Assembly: GCF_016865425.1 (NCBI RefSeq)
Contig: NZ_AP023355.1
Location: 3,780,198-3,844,197 of the forward strand
Source of the DNA: Actinocatenispora thailandica
Lineage (GTDB): Bacteria > Actinomycetota > Actinomycetes > Mycobacteriales > Micromonosporaceae
Reading direction: 5' to 3'
Length of the DNA stretch: 64,000 nt
Both the position numbers and the translations under genes were made by a program. Position 1 is the first letter of the stretch, and every line of letters starts with the position of its first letter. Under the pieces are notes generated by a model. The model ran no database searches, was not told where the DNA came from, and saw only the letters and a list, made by a program, of their open reading frames with translations. Positions 24,989 to 35,061 of this stretch are shown one piece after another.

Positions 24989-27358
24989 GTGTTGTCACGC
25001 ATCACAGCCGCCGTGCGCCGACGGCGGCGACGCGCCGTACTCGGCGGCGCGCTCGCCCTCGCCACGGCCGGTGGCCTGACCCTCGCCGCGGTCGCGCCCG
25101 CGCAGGCCGCATCCAGCGACGTGGTGATCGCCCAGGTGTACGGCGGCGGCGGCAACTCCGGCGCCACCCTCACCAACGACTACGTGCAGTTGAGCAACCG
25201 CGGTGGCACCGCGGTGGACGTGTCCGGCTGGAGCGTGCAGTACGCGTCGGCCAGCGGCACCAGCTGGCAGGTCACGAAGCTGACCGGCAGCATCCCGGCC
25301 GGCGCGAGCTACCTGGTCGCCGAGGCGGCCGGTGCCGGCGGCAGCACGCCGCTGACCGACCCGAACGTGACGGGCTCGATCGCGATGAGCGCCACCTCCG
25401 GCCGGGTCGCACTGGTCACCGCCGGCACCGCGCTGACCTGCGGCGCGTCCTGCGCCGGCACCAGCAGCGTGCGCGATTTCGTGGGGTACGGGAAGGTCAC
25501 CGACGCCGAGGGCAGCCCGGTACCGGCGCTGTCCAACACCACCGCCGCGCTGCGCGGCGACGCCGCCGACTCCGACGACAACGCCACCGACTTCACCGTC
25601 GGCGACCCGGCCCCGGCCGGTACCGGCAGCACCCCGCCGCCCACCGGCGAGCCGGCCCGCATCCACGACATCCAGGGCGCCGCGCACCGCTCCCCGCTGA
25701 CCGGCAAGGCGGTCACCGAGGTACCGGGCGTGGTCACCGCGGTCGGCCCGCGTGGCTTCTGGTTCCAGGACCCGCACCCGGACCGGAACCCGGCCACCAG
25801 CGAGGGCCTGTACGTGTTCACCTCGGCGAAGCCGACGGTGGCGCGCGGCGACAGCGTGTCGGTGGCCGGCACCGTCAGCGAGTACCGACCGGGAAACAGC
25901 GCCGCCAACCTCTCCACCACCGAGCTGACCCGGCCGACCGTCACGGTCACCGGGCACGACGCGCGGCTGCCGAAGCCGCGGGTGCTCGGCCCCGGCGGGC
26001 TGCGCATCCCGCGCGCGGTGCGCACCGACGCGCCCGGCGACGTGGAGAAGAGCGCCACGTTCGACCCGCGGCACAACGCACTCGATGCCTACGAGTCGGT
26101 CGAGGGGATGCTCGTCGCGGTGCGGCACGCCACCGCCGTCGGCCCGACCAACAAGTACGGTGAGCTGCCGGTGATGCCGGCCGGCGACCCGGGGGTGCGC
26201 ACCCGCAACGGCGGTGTGAAGTACACCGGCTACGACAACGCGAACACCGGCCGGCTGATCCTGTCCTCGACGCTGGCGAAGGTACCGGACGCGAACACCG
26301 GCGATCGCCTGCCGGGCACCGTGTCCGGGGTGCTCGACTACCAGTTCGGCAACTACATGCTCTACCCGACCGCGACGCCGACGGTCGTCTCCGGCGGGCT
26401 GCGGCCGGGCACCACCCGGCCGCAGCGGGCGGGTGAGCTGTCGATCGCCACCTACAACGTGGAGAACCTCGCGCCGGCCGACCCGGCGAGCAAGTACGCC
26501 AAGCTCGCCACCGGCATCGTGCACAACCTGGCGTCGCCGGACATCGTCGCGGTGGAGGAGATCCAGGACAACGACGGGGCCACCAACGACGGCGTGGTCG
26601 CCGCGGACGTGACCTGGAACAAGCTGATCGACGCGGTGACCGCGGCCGGCGGGCCGCACTACCGGTGGCGCTCCATCGACCCGGTGAACGACCAGGACGG
26701 CGGCCAGCCCGGCGGCAACATCCGGGTCGGATTCCTGTTCCGTACCGACCGCGGGCTGTCCTTCGTGGACCGTTCGCCCGGCGACGCGACGACCCCGGAG
26801 GCGGTCACCTCGGTGCACGGCGTACCGCAGCTGACGCACTCGCCGGGGCGGGTGGCACCGGCCGACGACGCCTGGCAGGACTCGCGCAAGCCGCTCGCCG
26901 GCGAGTTCTCGTACCACGGCAAGCCGCTGTTCGTGATCGCGAACCACTTCGCGTCCAAGGGCGGCGACGACCCGCTGATGGGCCGCTACCAGCCGCCGGC
27001 GCGCGGTTCGGAGCAGCAGCGCGACCAGCAGGCCGTGCTGGTGCACCAGTTCGTCGGGCAGATCCAGGCGATCGACCGGTCGGCGGACATCGTGGTGCTC
27101 GGTGACCTGAACGACTACGAGTTCTCCGACACCGCGCACACCCTGACCGCCGGTCGCTCGCTCGTCGACCTGCCGGACACGCTGCCACTGCCCGAGCGCT
27201 ACACCTACGACTACGAGGGCAACTCGGAGGTGCTGGACCATCTGCTGATCTCGCCGTCGTTGCTGCCGCGGCACGACTACCAGGTGGTGCACATCAACAG
27301 CGAGTTCGCCAACCAGACCAGCGATCACGACCCGCAGATCGCCCGGATCCGGCCGTAG
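24989..27358 (+). CDS. Secreted LTD-domain endonuclease/exonuclease/phosphatase family nuclease
   Basis: A 789-residue exported protein with a twin-arginine-like basic N-terminus, hydrophobic helix and AQAASS cleavage region. Domains in order: lamin-tail domain (about 38-175, VVIAQVYGGGGNSGATLTNDYVQLSN), a YhcR/OB-like nuclease-associated domain (about 220-470) and a C-terminal EEP domain (about 480-789). EEP active-site motifs are visible: TYNVENLAP, VAVEEIQDNDG, NHFASKGGDDP, VLGDLNDYEFSD and TSDHDPQI. This is the ExeM-like extracellular DNase layout, probably used to scavenge phosphate and nucleotides or remodel extracellular DNA. GTG follows AGGAGGA by 6 nt. Confidence 0.85.
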   Translation: MLSRITAAVRRRRRRAVLGGALALATAGGLTLAAVAPAQAASSDVVIAQVYGGGGNSGATLTNDYVQLSNRGGTAVDVSGWSVQYASASGTSWQVTKLTGSIPAGASYLVAEAAGAGGSTPLTDPNVTGSIAMSATSGRVALVTAGTALTCGASCAGTSSVRDFVGYGKVTDAEGSPVPALSNTTAALRGDAADSDDNATDFTVGDPAPAGTGSTPPPTGEPARIHDIQGAAHRSPLTGKAVTEVPGVVTAVGPRGFWFQDPHPDRNPATSEGLYVFTSAKPTVARGDSVSVAGTVSEYRPGNSAANLSTTELTRPTVTVTGHDARLPKPRVLGPGGLRIPRAVRTDAPGDVEKSATFDPRHNALDAYESVEGMLVAVRHATAVGPTNKYGELPVMPAGDPGVRTRNGGVKYTGYDNANTGRLILSSTLAKVPDANTGDRLPGTVSGVLDYQFGNYMLYPTATPTVVSGGLRPGTTRPQRAGELSIATYNVENLAPADPASKYAKLATGIVHNLASPDIVAVEEIQDNDGATNDGVVAADVTWNKLIDAVTAAGGPHYRWRSIDPVNDQDGGQPGGNIRVGFLFRTDRGLSFVDRSPGDATTPEAVTSVHGVPQLTHSPGRVAPADDAWQDSRKPLAGEFSYHGKPLFVIANHFASKGGDDPLMGRYQPPARGSEQQRDQQAVLVHQFVGQIQAIDRSADIVVLGDLNDYEFSDTAHTLTAGRSLVDLPDTLPLPERYTYDYEGNSEVLDHLLISPSLLPRHDYQVVHINSEFANQTSDHDPQIARIRP

Positions 27359-27363
27359 CCACC

Positions 27364-27406
27364 GGCGCCGCCCGGTGTCGCGCCACGGCGCGGCCCGGGC
27401 GGCGCC
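27364..27406. terminator. Nested hairpin terminator
   Basis: Outer 12-bp arms GGCGCCGCCCGG and CCGGGCGGCGCC enclose an inner stem CGCGCC/GGCGCG. It starts 6 nt after the nuclease stop and separates convergent genes. Confidence 0.65.
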
Positions 27407-27433
27407 GCCGCCCTCGTCCGGCCGGGTGGCCGG

Positions 27434-27871
27434 TCAGCCGGCCGGGGTGAGCACGAAGACCGGGATGATCCGGTCGGTCTTCGTCTGGTAGTCGGCGTAG
27501 TCGGGGTAGGCCTCGACCGCACGCTGCCACCAGGTGTCGCGCTCGGCGCCGGTCGCCTGGTGCGCCACCATCGCCTGTTTGACCGGCCCGTCCTGCAGTT
27601 CGACGTGTGGGTCGGCGACGAGGTTGTAGTACCAGACCGGGTGTTTCGGCGCGCCGCCCAGCGAGGCGACCACCGCGTACTCGCCGCCGTGCTCGACGCG
27701 CATCACCGGCGTCTTGCGGATCTTGCCGGTACGGGCGCCACGGCTGGTGAGGATCACCACCGGCATGCCGCGCATCGTGGTGCCCTCGGTGCCACCGGAG
27801 CTCTCGTACAGCTCGACCTGGTCCCGCGAGTGCTGGGACGGACTCGGAACGTACTCTCCCTGCAAAGCCAT
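27434..27871 (-). CDS. F420H2-dependent nitroreductase-family (DUF385/Ddn-like) protein
   Basis: A 145-residue protein of the deazaflavin-dependent nitroreductase family. Signature segments are [65 protein letters not shown], and [19 protein letters not shown]. Members bind cofactor F420 and reduce quinones or nitro compounds. The ATG at 27871 matches the family start; the frame extends 24 nt upstream to a GTG. Single gene, divergent from msrB. Confidence 0.85.
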   Translation of the reverse strand: MALQGEYVPSPSQHSRDQVELYESSGGTEGTTMRGMPVVILTSRGARTGKIRKTPVMRVEHGGEYAVVASLGGAPKHPVWYYNLVADPHVELQDGPVKQAMVAHQATGAERDTWWQRAVEAYPDYADYQTKTDRIIPVFVLTPAG

Positions 27872-27975
27872 GCCGCCAGTCAACCTCTCCATCACGTCGA
27901 TCGGACCCGATTCGAACGATAGGACGCCTTCGCGCCGGCGACCACGAGAGCACCGGGGCGGCTGGGCGGGCGACG

Positions 27976-27981
27976 TACCGT
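27976..27981 (+). promoter_or_regulatory. -10 box of a probable leaderless msrB promoter
   Basis: TACCGT ends 6 nt upstream of the msrB ATG with no Shine-Dalgarno between. Confidence 0.4.
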
Positions 27982-27987
27982 GGAAGC

Positions 27988-28416
27988 ATGACTGAGCAGA
28001 GCACCAGCCGGCCGCTGCCGGCCACCGACGACGAGTGGCGCGAGCGGCTGAGCCCGGAGGAGTTCGCGGTGCTGCGGGAGGCGGCCACCGAGCGCCCGTT
28101 CACCGGGGAGTACGTGAACACCGCCACCGAGGGTGTCTACCGGTGCCGGGCCTGCGGGGCGGAGCTGTTCCGCAGCGACACCAAGTTCGAGTCGCACTGC
28201 GGCTGGCCGTCGTTCTACACCCCGCTGGCCGGCGAGGCGGTCCGGTTGATCACCGACACCAGCCTCGGCATGACCCGCACCGAGGTGCGCTGCGCCACCT
28301 GCGACTCGCACCTCGGCCACGTGTTCGAGGGCGAGGGCTACGACACCCCCACCGACCAGCGGTACTGCATCAACTCGATCTCGCTGACCCTGGAGCCGCG
28401 CGAGCCCGCCTCCTGA
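27988..28416 (+). CDS. msrB: Peptide-methionine (R)-S-oxide reductase MsrB
   Basis: A 142-residue cytoplasmic MsrB of standard length. Both zinc CxxC pairs are present ([10 protein letters not shown] and [10 protein letters not shown]), with substrate-site [11 protein letters not shown] and the catalytic Cys in [10 protein letters not shown]. It reduces methionine-R-sulfoxide in proteins using thioredoxin. Neighbours do not form an obvious operon; the GNAT gene downstream seems to have its own promoter. Confidence 0.95.
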   Translation: MTEQSTSRPLPATDDEWRERLSPEEFAVLREAATERPFTGEYVNTATEGVYRCRACGAELFRSDTKFESHCGWPSFYTPLAGEAVRLITDTSLGMTRTEVRCATCDSHLGHVFEGEGYDTPTDQRYCINSISLTLEPREPAS

Positions 28417-28550
28417 TCCGGTGGAAGGGCACCGGCGAGAACCGCGGGTGGCCGGGCGCCGGCCGGGCGCCACAGACCGTCCGACCGGGTGTCCGCGCCC
28501 ACCCGGTGACTGCGGCCGGTGCCCGTGGCGGGTGTCGCGGTCGGGCGCAA

Positions 28551-28556
28551 TAGGCT
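28551..28556 (+). promoter_or_regulatory. -10 box of a probable leaderless promoter for the GNAT gene
   Basis: TAGGCT ends 7 nt before the GTG at 28564. Confidence 0.35.
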
Positions 28557-28563
28557 CGGTGGT

Positions 28564-29022
28564 GTGAGTGACCTGACCTTGCGACGGGCCCGGTTCGCGC
28601 AGCTCTCCGGCCCCGAGCTGTACGAGATCCTGCGGTTGCGGGTGGACGTGTTCGTGGTCGAGCAGGACTGCCCGTACCCGGAACTCGACGGCCGGGACAC
28701 CGAACCGGACACCGTACACCTGTGGTACGAGCGGGGCGGCCGGATCGCCTCGTACCTGCGCATCCTTGCCGAGCCTGGCGGCACCGCCCGGATCGGCCGG
28801 GTGTGCACCGCGGTCGACGAGCGCGGCGCTGGCCTCGCCGGTCAGCTGCTCGACCAGGCGCTCGCCGCGATCGGGCCACGCACCGTCGCGCTCAGCGCGC
28901 AGAGCCATCTGACCGCATTCTATGCCCGGTACGGCTTTCGACCGGATGGCGAGGGCTATCTGGAAGATGGCATCCCGCACACACCGATGGTGCGTTCGCG
29001 CGACCACCCACCGGCCACGTAG
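28564..29022 (+). CDS. GNAT-family N-acetyltransferase, ElaA-like
   Basis: A 152-residue acetyltransferase resembling ElaA: FAQLSGPELYEILRLRVDVFVVEQDCPYPELDGRD is the typical N-terminal block, ASYLRIL and IGRVCTAVDERGAGLAGQLL the acetyl-CoA binding region, and AQSHLTAFYARYGFRPDGEGYLEDGIPH the C-terminal block. Substrate unknown. The GTG start sits where homology begins. Confidence 0.85.
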   Translation: MSDLTLRRARFAQLSGPELYEILRLRVDVFVVEQDCPYPELDGRDTEPDTVHLWYERGGRIASYLRILAEPGGTARIGRVCTAVDERGAGLAGQLLDQALAAIGPRTVALSAQSHLTAFYARYGFRPDGEGYLEDGIPHTPMVRSRDHPPAT

Positions 29023-29152
29023 GGTCGGCATCGGCGCCGGTCGATCGGCTGGTCGCGGCGCCGTACGAGGCCCCGGCGACCCGACACCCCCTGCGGTCGG
29101 GGTCTCTCGCCCGACAGCCGGCGCAGCGATGCCCGGTGGAAAGGAAGCAGGC

Positions 29153-30496
29153 ATGGACGCTGGCAGCCGAAACGCTCTCGGTACCGACGATCTGGAGCTG
29201 CTGCGCAAGCAGTTCGCCGCGAACCCGGCGAACCGGCTCGCGCAGAACGCCGTGGCGGCGACCCCGGTCGACCAGGTGGCGCTGGACCGCTCGGTGGGCA
29301 ACGGGATCGACCACGCCGTGTCCCACCTGCTCGACGACTGGAAGGCCACCGACCAGCGCAAGAGCGGCCGGTGCTGGCTGTTCGCCGGGCTCAACCTGCT
29401 GCGGGTCGGCGCCAAGCGGAAGCTGAACCTGAAGGACTTCGAGTTCTCCCAGAACCACCTGATGTTCTGGGACAAGCTGGAGCGCGCCAACTACTTCCTG
29501 ACCGCGATGATCGAGACCGCCGGCGCCGACGTCGACGACCGTACCGTCGCGCACCTGCTCGGCACCGTGGCCGAGGACGGCGGCCAGTGGAACATGTTCG
29601 TCGCGCTGGTGGCCAAGCACGGGCTGGTGCCGAAGACGGCGATGCCGGAGACCGACTCGTCCGGGCAGACCGCCCGGATGAACTCGATCCTGCAGAAGGT
29701 GCTGCGCGAGGGCGCGCACGCGCTGCGCACCGCGGCCGCCGCCGGCGCCACCGACGCCGAGCTCGACGAGCAGCGGCGCGAGATCCTCGCCGTGGTGTAC
29801 CGGGTGCTCGCCATCCACCTGGGCAACCCGCCGGAGCGGTTCGAGTGGCAGTGGACCGACGCCGACCGGCAGTACCACCGGGACGGCGAGCTGACCCCGC
29901 AGCAGTTCGCGCAGCGCTACGTCGAGCTGCCGCTGGCCGACTACGTCTGCCTGGTGCACGACCCGCGCAACCCGACCGGCCGCACCTACACCGTCGAGTA
30001 CCTGGGCAACGTGCTGGGCGGCGCGCCGGTGGTCTACCTCAACGTGGACATGGCGGTGCTCAAGGACGTCGCGGCGAAGACGATCACCGGCGGCGAGCCG
30101 GTGTGGTTCGGCTGCGACGTGGCGCAGCAGTTCGACAAGAAGCTCGGGGTGTGGGACGCGAAGCTGCTCGACTACCCGTCGGTCTACTCCACGACGTTCG
30201 GGCTGAGCAAGGCCGAGCGGCTCGCGTACCACGAGTCGGCGATGTCGCACGCGATGCTGTTCACCGGCGTGGACATCGCCGACGACGGCGCGCCGCGCCG
30301 CTGGCGGGTGGAGAACTCCTGGGGCACCGACCTCGGCCAGGAGGGCTTCTTCACGATGACCGACTCGTGGTTCGACGAGTACGTGTTCGAGATCGCGGCC
30401 CGCGCCGACCTGCTGCCGGCCGAGCTGCGGGAGGCGCTGGCCGGCGAGCCGACCGTGCTGCCGGCCTGGGACCCGATGGGCGCCCTCGCCCGCTGA
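29153..30496 (+). CDS. pepC: C1 family aminopeptidase (bleomycin hydrolase/PepC type)
   Basis: A 447-residue cysteine aminopeptidase of usual PepC length. The catalytic triad is visible: Cys in RKSGRCWLFAGLN, His in SAMSHAMLFTGVD and Asn in RVENSWGTDLGQEGFF. The family forms cytoplasmic hexamers that trim peptides and can inactivate bleomycin. The ATG is preceded by GGAAAGGAAG. Transcribed alone and closed by a strong hairpin. Confidence 0.93.
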   Translation: MDAGSRNALGTDDLELLRKQFAANPANRLAQNAVAATPVDQVALDRSVGNGIDHAVSHLLDDWKATDQRKSGRCWLFAGLNLLRVGAKRKLNLKDFEFSQNHLMFWDKLERANYFLTAMIETAGADVDDRTVAHLLGTVAEDGGQWNMFVALVAKHGLVPKTAMPETDSSGQTARMNSILQKVLREGAHALRTAAAAGATDAELDEQRREILAVVYRVLAIHLGNPPERFEWQWTDADRQYHRDGELTPQQFAQRYVELPLADYVCLVHDPRNPTGRTYTVEYLGNVLGGAPVVYLNVDMAVLKDVAAKTITGGEPVWFGCDVAQQFDKKLGVWDAKLLDYPSVYSTTFGLSKAERLAYHESAMSHAMLFTGVDIADDGAPRRWRVENSWGTDLGQEGFFTMTDSWFDEYVFEIAARADLLPAELREALAGEPTVLPAWDPMGALAR

Positions 30497-30508
30497 CCGC
30501 GTTCGCCC

Positions 30509-30550
30509 ACCGGCCGGGCGCCCGTCCCCCGCGACGGGCGCCCGGCCGGT
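30509..30550. terminator. Strong hairpin terminator after pepC
   Basis: 18-bp perfect arms (30509-30526 and 30533-30550) with a 6-nt loop, 12 nt after the stop codon. Confidence 0.75.
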
Positions 30551-30606
30551 TCGTTCGGTGCGGGTACGCGTCCGATTTCGTCAAGGGGCCCGCCGGGTGC
30601 CGCGGC

Positions 30607-30612
30607 TAGCGT
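30607..30612 (+). promoter_or_regulatory. -10 box of a probable leaderless promoter for the VOC gene
   Basis: TAGCGT ends 7 nt before the ATG at 30620. Confidence 0.4.
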
Positions 30613-30619
30613 GGCCGGC

Positions 30620-31012
30620 ATGACCGCACAACTCGACTGCCTGGGCCTGGTCACCACCGATCTGGCCGCCTCGCTCGCCTTCTACCGGTCGCTCGGGCTG
30701 GACATCCCCGCCGGGGCCGAGAACCAACCGCACGTGGAGGCGCCGCTGCCCGGCGGCCTCCGGCTGATGTGGGACACCCTCGACGTGGTGCGCTCGCTGA
30801 ACCCGGACTGGACCGCGCCGAGCGGCAGCCCGCGGATCGCGCTGGCGTTCCGTTGCGCGGACCCGGCGGAGGTCGACGCCGTCCACGAGCGGATGGTCGC
30901 CGCCGGCCACCGGGGCACCACGACGCCGTTCGACGCCCCCTGGGGGCAGCGGTATGCGAGCCTGCTCGACCCCGACGGCAACGGCGTGGACCTCTACGCC
31001 CCGCTCGGCTGA
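30620..31012 (+). CDS. VOC (glyoxalase/bleomycin resistance) family protein
   Basis: A 130-residue single-module VOC protein: LDCLGLVTTDLAASLAFYRSLGLDI at the N-terminus and YASLLDPDGNGVDLYAPL at the C-terminus, with a beta-strand/turn pattern of the glyoxalase fold. The usual His at the start of strand one is replaced (CLGLVTTD), so it may be a binding protein rather than a metalloenzyme. An in-frame GTG 9 nt upstream is an alternative start. Adjacent to pepC, so a bleomycin-type resistance role is conceivable but unproven. Confidence 0.75.
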   Translation: MTAQLDCLGLVTTDLAASLAFYRSLGLDIPAGAENQPHVEAPLPGGLRLMWDTLDVVRSLNPDWTAPSGSPRIALAFRCADPAEVDAVHERMVAAGHRGTTTPFDAPWGQRYASLLDPDGNGVDLYAPLG

Positions 31013-31048
31013 CCGGCCGGGTCGCCCGCCGGGCCCCCGGATCAGCCG
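31006..31048. terminator. Inverted repeat containing both stop codons of convergent genes
   Basis: CGGCTGA at the VOC stop pairs with TCAGCCG at the AraC stop on the opposite strand, with complementary CCGG blocks inside. A weak bidirectional terminator is likely. Confidence 0.4.
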
Positions 31049-31794
31049 GTGAGCAGGGTGCTGGGTGGTACGCCGGTGAGCGCCCGCACGTCCCGGGTCA
31101 GGTGGGCCTGGTCGGCGTAGCCGAAGGCGGCCGCCACCTGCACCAGGCTCCGGCCGGTACGGGCCGCGTCCAGCGCCCGGTTCATCCGCAGGATCCGGGC
31201 CAGCGTCTTCGGCCCGTACCCGAAGGCGTCGCGGCAGCGCCGGTGCAGTTGCCGCTCGCTGAGGTACGACTCGGCCGCGACCGCACCGACCGGGGTACCG
31301 CGGCGCAGTTCGGCGACCAGCGCCCGCAGCGCCGGATCGTTCGCGGCGTGCAGCGGCTCGGCGAGCGCGGCGGCCAGTGCCGCGGCCGGGTCGGCACTCC
31401 CGGCGATGCGACCGGCCAGCGCCCGGACCCGGTGGGCGGGCCACAGTGCGGCCAGCGGCACCCGGGCGTCGCGCAGCTCGTACCCGGGGACGCCGAGCAC
31501 GGCGGGCCCGACGCCGGGATCGAACCGTACCGCGGCGAACCGGGCGCCGGGCGGGCTGGTCGACCACTGTGCCCGGGTGTCCGGGCCGGCGACAAGCAGC
31601 TCGCCGTCGACCGCGATCAGGTCCAGGCAGCCGTCCGGCAGGATCCGCCCGGTCGAACCGGCCGGGCCGACCCGGCGGGTCCACAGGGTCGCGCCGGGGA
31701 CCGCGGCCCGCCACTGCCGGTACCCGCTCTCGGTGGCCGCGGTCGACCCGCCGGCGGTGGCCGGCGCGGCCGGGGCGGGGTCCGGCGCGGACAT
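31042..31794 (-). CDS. AraC-family transcriptional regulator
   Basis: A 250-residue regulator. The C-terminal two-helix AraC domain is clear: ESYLSERQLHRRCRDAFGYGPKTLARILRMNRALDAAR followed by VQVAAAFGYADQAHLTRDVRALTGVPPSTLL. The N-terminal 130 residues form a DUF6597-like sensing domain (LWTRRVGPAGSTGRILPDGCLDLIAVDGELLVAG). It starts 16 nt after hemQ on the same strand, so it may be co-transcribed with the haem operon. Target genes cannot be deduced. Confidence 0.85.
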   Translation of the reverse strand: MSAPDPAPAAPATAGGSTAATESGYRQWRAAVPGATLWTRRVGPAGSTGRILPDGCLDLIAVDGELLVAGPDTRAQWSTSPPGARFAAVRFDPGVGPAVLGVPGYELRDARVPLAALWPAHRVRALAGRIAGSADPAAALAAALAEPLHAANDPALRALVAELRRGTPVGAVAAESYLSERQLHRRCRDAFGYGPKTLARILRMNRALDAARTGRSLVQVAAAFGYADQAHLTRDVRALTGVPPSTLLTG

Positions 31795-31810
31795 CAGCTC
31801 GGCCGGTCCG

Positions 31811-32518
31811 TTACGGCAGCGCGGCGATGATCTCGGCGACGTCGCGCCGCCGGCCGGTGTGGAAGGGGATCTCCAGCCGGGTGTGCCGGCGCGCGGTCGC
31901 GGCCCGCAGCTCGCGCATCAGGTCGACGATGCGGTGCAGCTCGTCGGCCTCGAACGCGAGGATCCACTCGTAGTCGCCGAGCGCGAACGCGGGCACCGTG
32001 TTGGCCCGCACGTCCGGGTACTCGCGGGCCATCTTGCCGTGCTCGGCGAGCATGAACCGGCGCTCGTCGTCGGGCAGCAGGTACCACTCGTACGACCGGT
32101 CGAACGGGTAGACCGCGACGTAGTTGCGCGGCCGTTCGTCGGACAGGAACGCGGGCAGGTGGCTCTTGTTGAACTCGGCCGGCCGGTGCACCGCCATCGA
32201 CGACCAGGTCGGCGTCAGGTACCGGCCGAGCTGGGTGCGGCGGACCGCGCCGAACGCGTCCTGCAGGGCGTCCGGGTCGGCCGAGTGCCACCAGACCATC
32301 AGGTCGGCGCCGGCCCGCAGCCCGGACACGTCGTACGTACCGCGCACCACCACGCCCTTGTCCGGCAACGCGGCCAACAGCCCGGTGAACTCGCCGGTCA
32401 GCTCGTCGCGCAGGGTCGGCAGCGGCGCGGTGGCGGCGAACACCGACCACATCGTGTACCGCGCGGTCGCGTTCAGTTCCCGGATCCGGGCGGCGTTGCT
32501 CGCGGTCTCCTCGGCCAT
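31811..32518 (-). CDS. hemQ: Coproheme decarboxylase HemQ (chlorite dismutase family)
   Basis: A 235-residue chlorite-dismutase-fold protein of the HemQ clade: [75 protein letters not shown] and [21 protein letters not shown]. The tyrosine of [10 protein letters not shown] corresponds to the catalytic region. HemQ decarboxylates coproheme to haem b in Gram-positive bacteria. It starts 2 nt after the hemY stop, so the genes are coupled. Confidence 0.93.
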   Translation of the reverse strand: MAEETASNAARIRELNATARYTMWSVFAATAPLPTLRDELTGEFTGLLAALPDKGVVVRGTYDVSGLRAGADLMVWWHSADPDALQDAFGAVRRTQLGRYLTPTWSSMAVHRPAEFNKSHLPAFLSDERPRNYVAVYPFDRSYEWYLLPDDERRFMLAEHGKMAREYPDVRANTVPAFALGDYEWILAFEADELHRIVDLMRELRAATARRHTRLEIPFHTGRRRDVAEIIAALP

Positions 32519-32520
32519 GG

Positions 32521-33951
32521 TCACTCTCCTGTGCTGATCTCGGCGGGTTCGGCGGTACCGGCGTGCGCGACGCCGGCCGGAGCGGCCGGGTCCGGGGCGA
32601 CGGCGGCGAGACGGTCGGCGGCGGCGAAGCCGGACCGGATGCAGACCGGGATGCCCACCCCGTCGTAGCCGGCGCCGGCCAGCGCGAGCGTCGGGTATCC
32701 GGCGAGCCCGGCCCGGGCCCGGGCGATCCGGTCGACGTGCCCCGGCCCGTACTGCGGGAGGGCGCCGCCCCAGCGCTGCACCCGTACCCCGACGGGGTCG
32801 GGCAGCCGGGTGCCGAGGATCGCCGCCAGGTCGGCGCGGGCCAGCTCGGCCAGGTCGGCGTCGTCGCGCTGCAGCACCCGGGTCTCGCGGTACCGGCCGA
32901 GCGACAGGCGGGCCAGCGAGACGCCGGGCGCGGCGAGGTGCGGCCACTTGTGCCCGACGAACGTGGCCGCCTTGACCGCGTACCCCTCGGTGGCCGGCAC
33001 CAGGAACCCGGACGAGGCCGGCAGTACGTCGCCGGGCAGCACCAGGGTGACCAGCGCGATGCTCGCGTAGTCGAGCACGCCGACCTCGGCCGCGGCGGCC
33101 GGGGCGAACCCGGTCAGCAGCCGGGCGGCCGGCCGCGCCGGTACGGCCAGCACCACGGCGTCGGCGGTCAGGTACCCGGGATCGCGGGTGGACCCGATCG
33201 TCAGCCGCCAGCCGGCCGGGGTCGGCGCCAGCTCGCGAACCGGCGCGTCCAGCCGGGTGGTCGCGCCGCTCGCCGCGGCCAGCGCGGTGGCCAGCGCGGA
33301 CATCCCGGCGGCGGGCACGCCGAACATCGGGCCGGTCGCCTTCGGCGTCGCCGCCTGCGCGGCCCGGACCGCGGCGGACAGGGTGGTTTCCCGCTGCGCG
33401 GCGGCGTGCAGCGCGGGCACCGTGACGGCGAGCGACAGGTCGTCGGCGCGACCCGCGTACACCCCGCCGAGCAGCGGGTCGACCAGCCGGTCGACGACCT
33501 CGTCGCCGTACCGGGGGCGCACCAGGGCACCGACCGACACGTCGGCGCCGGGCGCGAGCAGCGGGTCCGGCCCGCCCGGCGGCTCCGGCGTGGCCCGTGC
33601 CGGGCCGGAACTATCCAATATGGACGGATCGGCCGGGATGCCGAGCAGGGTTCCGCGAGGCACCGGCCGGGTCGCTCCCGCAGCGACGATGCCGGCCGGC
33701 AACGGCGCCGGATGCGCCAGCGCGCCCAGCCCGAGCTCGGCAGCCAGTTCGGCGACCACCGGATCCCGCAGCAGCACCGACTCGGCGCCCTGCTCGACCC
33801 GGACACCCGCCACCTCGCCGGTGGCCAGCTTGCCACCGAGGCGGCCGGACTGATCCAGCACCGTGATGTCCACACCTGGGCCGAGGCGGCGGCGCAGACG
33901 CCACGCCGCGCTCAGCCCACTGATCCCGGCACCCACGACCGCTACGTGCAC
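32521..33951 (-). CDS. hemY: Coproporphyrinogen/protoporphyrinogen oxidase
   Basis: A 476-residue FAD protein. The dinucleotide-binding motif [17 protein letters not shown] begins at residue 3, followed by [27 protein letters not shown] and a C-terminal FAD-binding segment GNTGxx-type [19 protein letters not shown]. In an operon with hemQ it should act as coproporphyrinogen III oxidase (CgoX/HemY) of the coproporphyrin-dependent pathway. GTG at 33951 is preceded by GGAG only 3 nt away. Located 31 nt after hemE. Confidence 0.9.
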   Translation of the reverse strand: MHVAVVGAGISGLSAAWRLRRRLGPGVDITVLDQSGRLGGKLATGEVAGVRVEQGAESVLLRDPVVAELAAELGLGALAHPAPLPAGIVAAGATRPVPRGTLLGIPADPSILDSSGPARATPEPPGGPDPLLAPGADVSVGALVRPRYGDEVVDRLVDPLLGGVYAGRADDLSLAVTVPALHAAAQRETTLSAAVRAAQAATPKATGPMFGVPAAGMSALATALAAASGATTRLDAPVRELAPTPAGWRLTIGSTRDPGYLTADAVVLAVPARPAARLLTGFAPAAAAEVGVLDYASIALVTLVLPGDVLPASSGFLVPATEGYAVKAATFVGHKWPHLAAPGVSLARLSLGRYRETRVLQRDDADLAELARADLAAILGTRLPDPVGVRVQRWGGALPQYGPGHVDRIARARAGLAGYPTLALAGAGYDGVGIPVCIRSGFAAADRLAAVAPDPAAPAGVAHAGTAEPAEISTGE

Positions 33952-33982
33952 GGCTCCATCATTGCCCGCGCACCCGCGCCGG

Positions 33983-35029
33983 CTACGCGGGGGGCAGCCG
34001 GTGCACCAGATCGACCACCTTGGCCAGCATGTCCGGATCGGTTTCCGGCAGCACCCCGTGGCCGAGATTGAACACGTGCCCGGCCGCCTCGTCGCCCTCG
34101 GCGCAGATCCGCCGCACCTCGTCGGCCAGTACCGACCACGGTGCGAGCAGCAGCGCCGGGTCCAGGTTGCCCTGCACCGCCCGGTTCGGGCCGACCGCGG
34201 CCGCCGCGTCCGACAGCGGGGTACGCCAGTCGACACCGACCACGTCCGCACCCGCCTCGGCCATCGCCGGCAGCAGGTGCCCGGTACCGACGCCGAAGTG
34301 GATCCGCGGCACCTCCGGCGCGGCCTCCGCGACCGCGCGCAGCACCGCGGCGGAGTGCGGGGCGACGAACGTGGCGTAGTCGGCGGCGGACAGCGCACCG
34401 GCCCACGAGTCGAACAGCTGCACCGCCGCCGCGCCGGCCGCCACCTGCACCCGCAGGAACTCACCCGCGATCCCGGCCAGCCGGGCGCACAGCTCGTGCC
34501 ACACCTGCGGCGCGCCGTGCATCAACGCCTTGGTACGGGCGTGGCTGCGGGACGGCCCGCCCTCCACCAGGTAACTGGCCAGCGTGAACGGCGCCCCGGC
34601 GAACCCGATCAGCGGGGTGTCGCCGAGCTCGGCGACCAGCATCCGCACCGCCGCCGACACGTAGTCGACGTCGTCGGCGGCCAGCGGCCGGATCGCCGCG
34701 ACCGCGGCCTCGTCCCGCACCGGCTCGGCCACGATCGGGCCGACACCCGGACGGATGTCCACGTCGATGCCGATCGCGGCGAGCGGTACCACGATGTCGG
34801 AGAACAGGATCGCCGCGTCCACGCCGAGCCGCCGCACCGGCTGCAGGGTGATCTCGGTGATCAGTTCGGGCGTGGAGCACGCGGTCATCATCGGCACGCC
34901 CTCGCGCAGCGCGCGGTACTCGGGCAGCGAGCGGCCCGCCTGCCGCATGAACCAGACCGGCCGGCGGCCGGCCTGACGGCGCCGGCAGGCGGCAAGGAAC
35001 GGGGACTCGGTACTCGTCGGCGTGCTCAT
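33983..35029 (-). CDS. hemE: Uroporphyrinogen decarboxylase
   Basis: A 348-residue UroD with the diagnostic N-terminal motif [14 protein letters not shown] and later [42 protein letters not shown] and [13 protein letters not shown]. It decarboxylates uroporphyrinogen III to coproporphyrinogen III, feeding HemY. The ATG at 35029 has GAGG 9 nt upstream; an ATG 9 nt earlier is possible but lacks space for a ribosome-binding site. First gene of the hemE-hemY-hemQ operon; four imperfect repeats lie just upstream. Confidence 0.94.
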   Translation of the reverse strand: MSTPTSTESPFLAACRRRQAGRRPVWFMRQAGRSLPEYRALREGVPMMTACSTPELITEITLQPVRRLGVDAAILFSDIVVPLAAIGIDVDIRPGVGPIVAEPVRDEAAVAAIRPLAADDVDYVSAAVRMLVAELGDTPLIGFAGAPFTLASYLVEGGPSRSHARTKALMHGAPQVWHELCARLAGIAGEFLRVQVAAGAAAVQLFDSWAGALSAADYATFVAPHSAAVLRAVAEAAPEVPRIHFGVGTGHLLPAMAEAGADVVGVDWRTPLSDAAAAVGPNRAVQGNLDPALLLAPWSVLADEVRRICAEGDEAAGHVFNLGHGVLPETDPDMLAKVVDLVHRLPPA

Positions 35030-35061
35030 CGCGGTCATCCTCGCACGGCGTCCGGGCAGCA

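Noticed and set aside
30620-31012. Bleomycin resistance protein on the basis of its position next to the bleomycin-hydrolase-type peptidase
   Set aside because: The VOC fold alone does not show drug binding, a strong terminator separates the genes, and PepC is a housekeeping peptidase.
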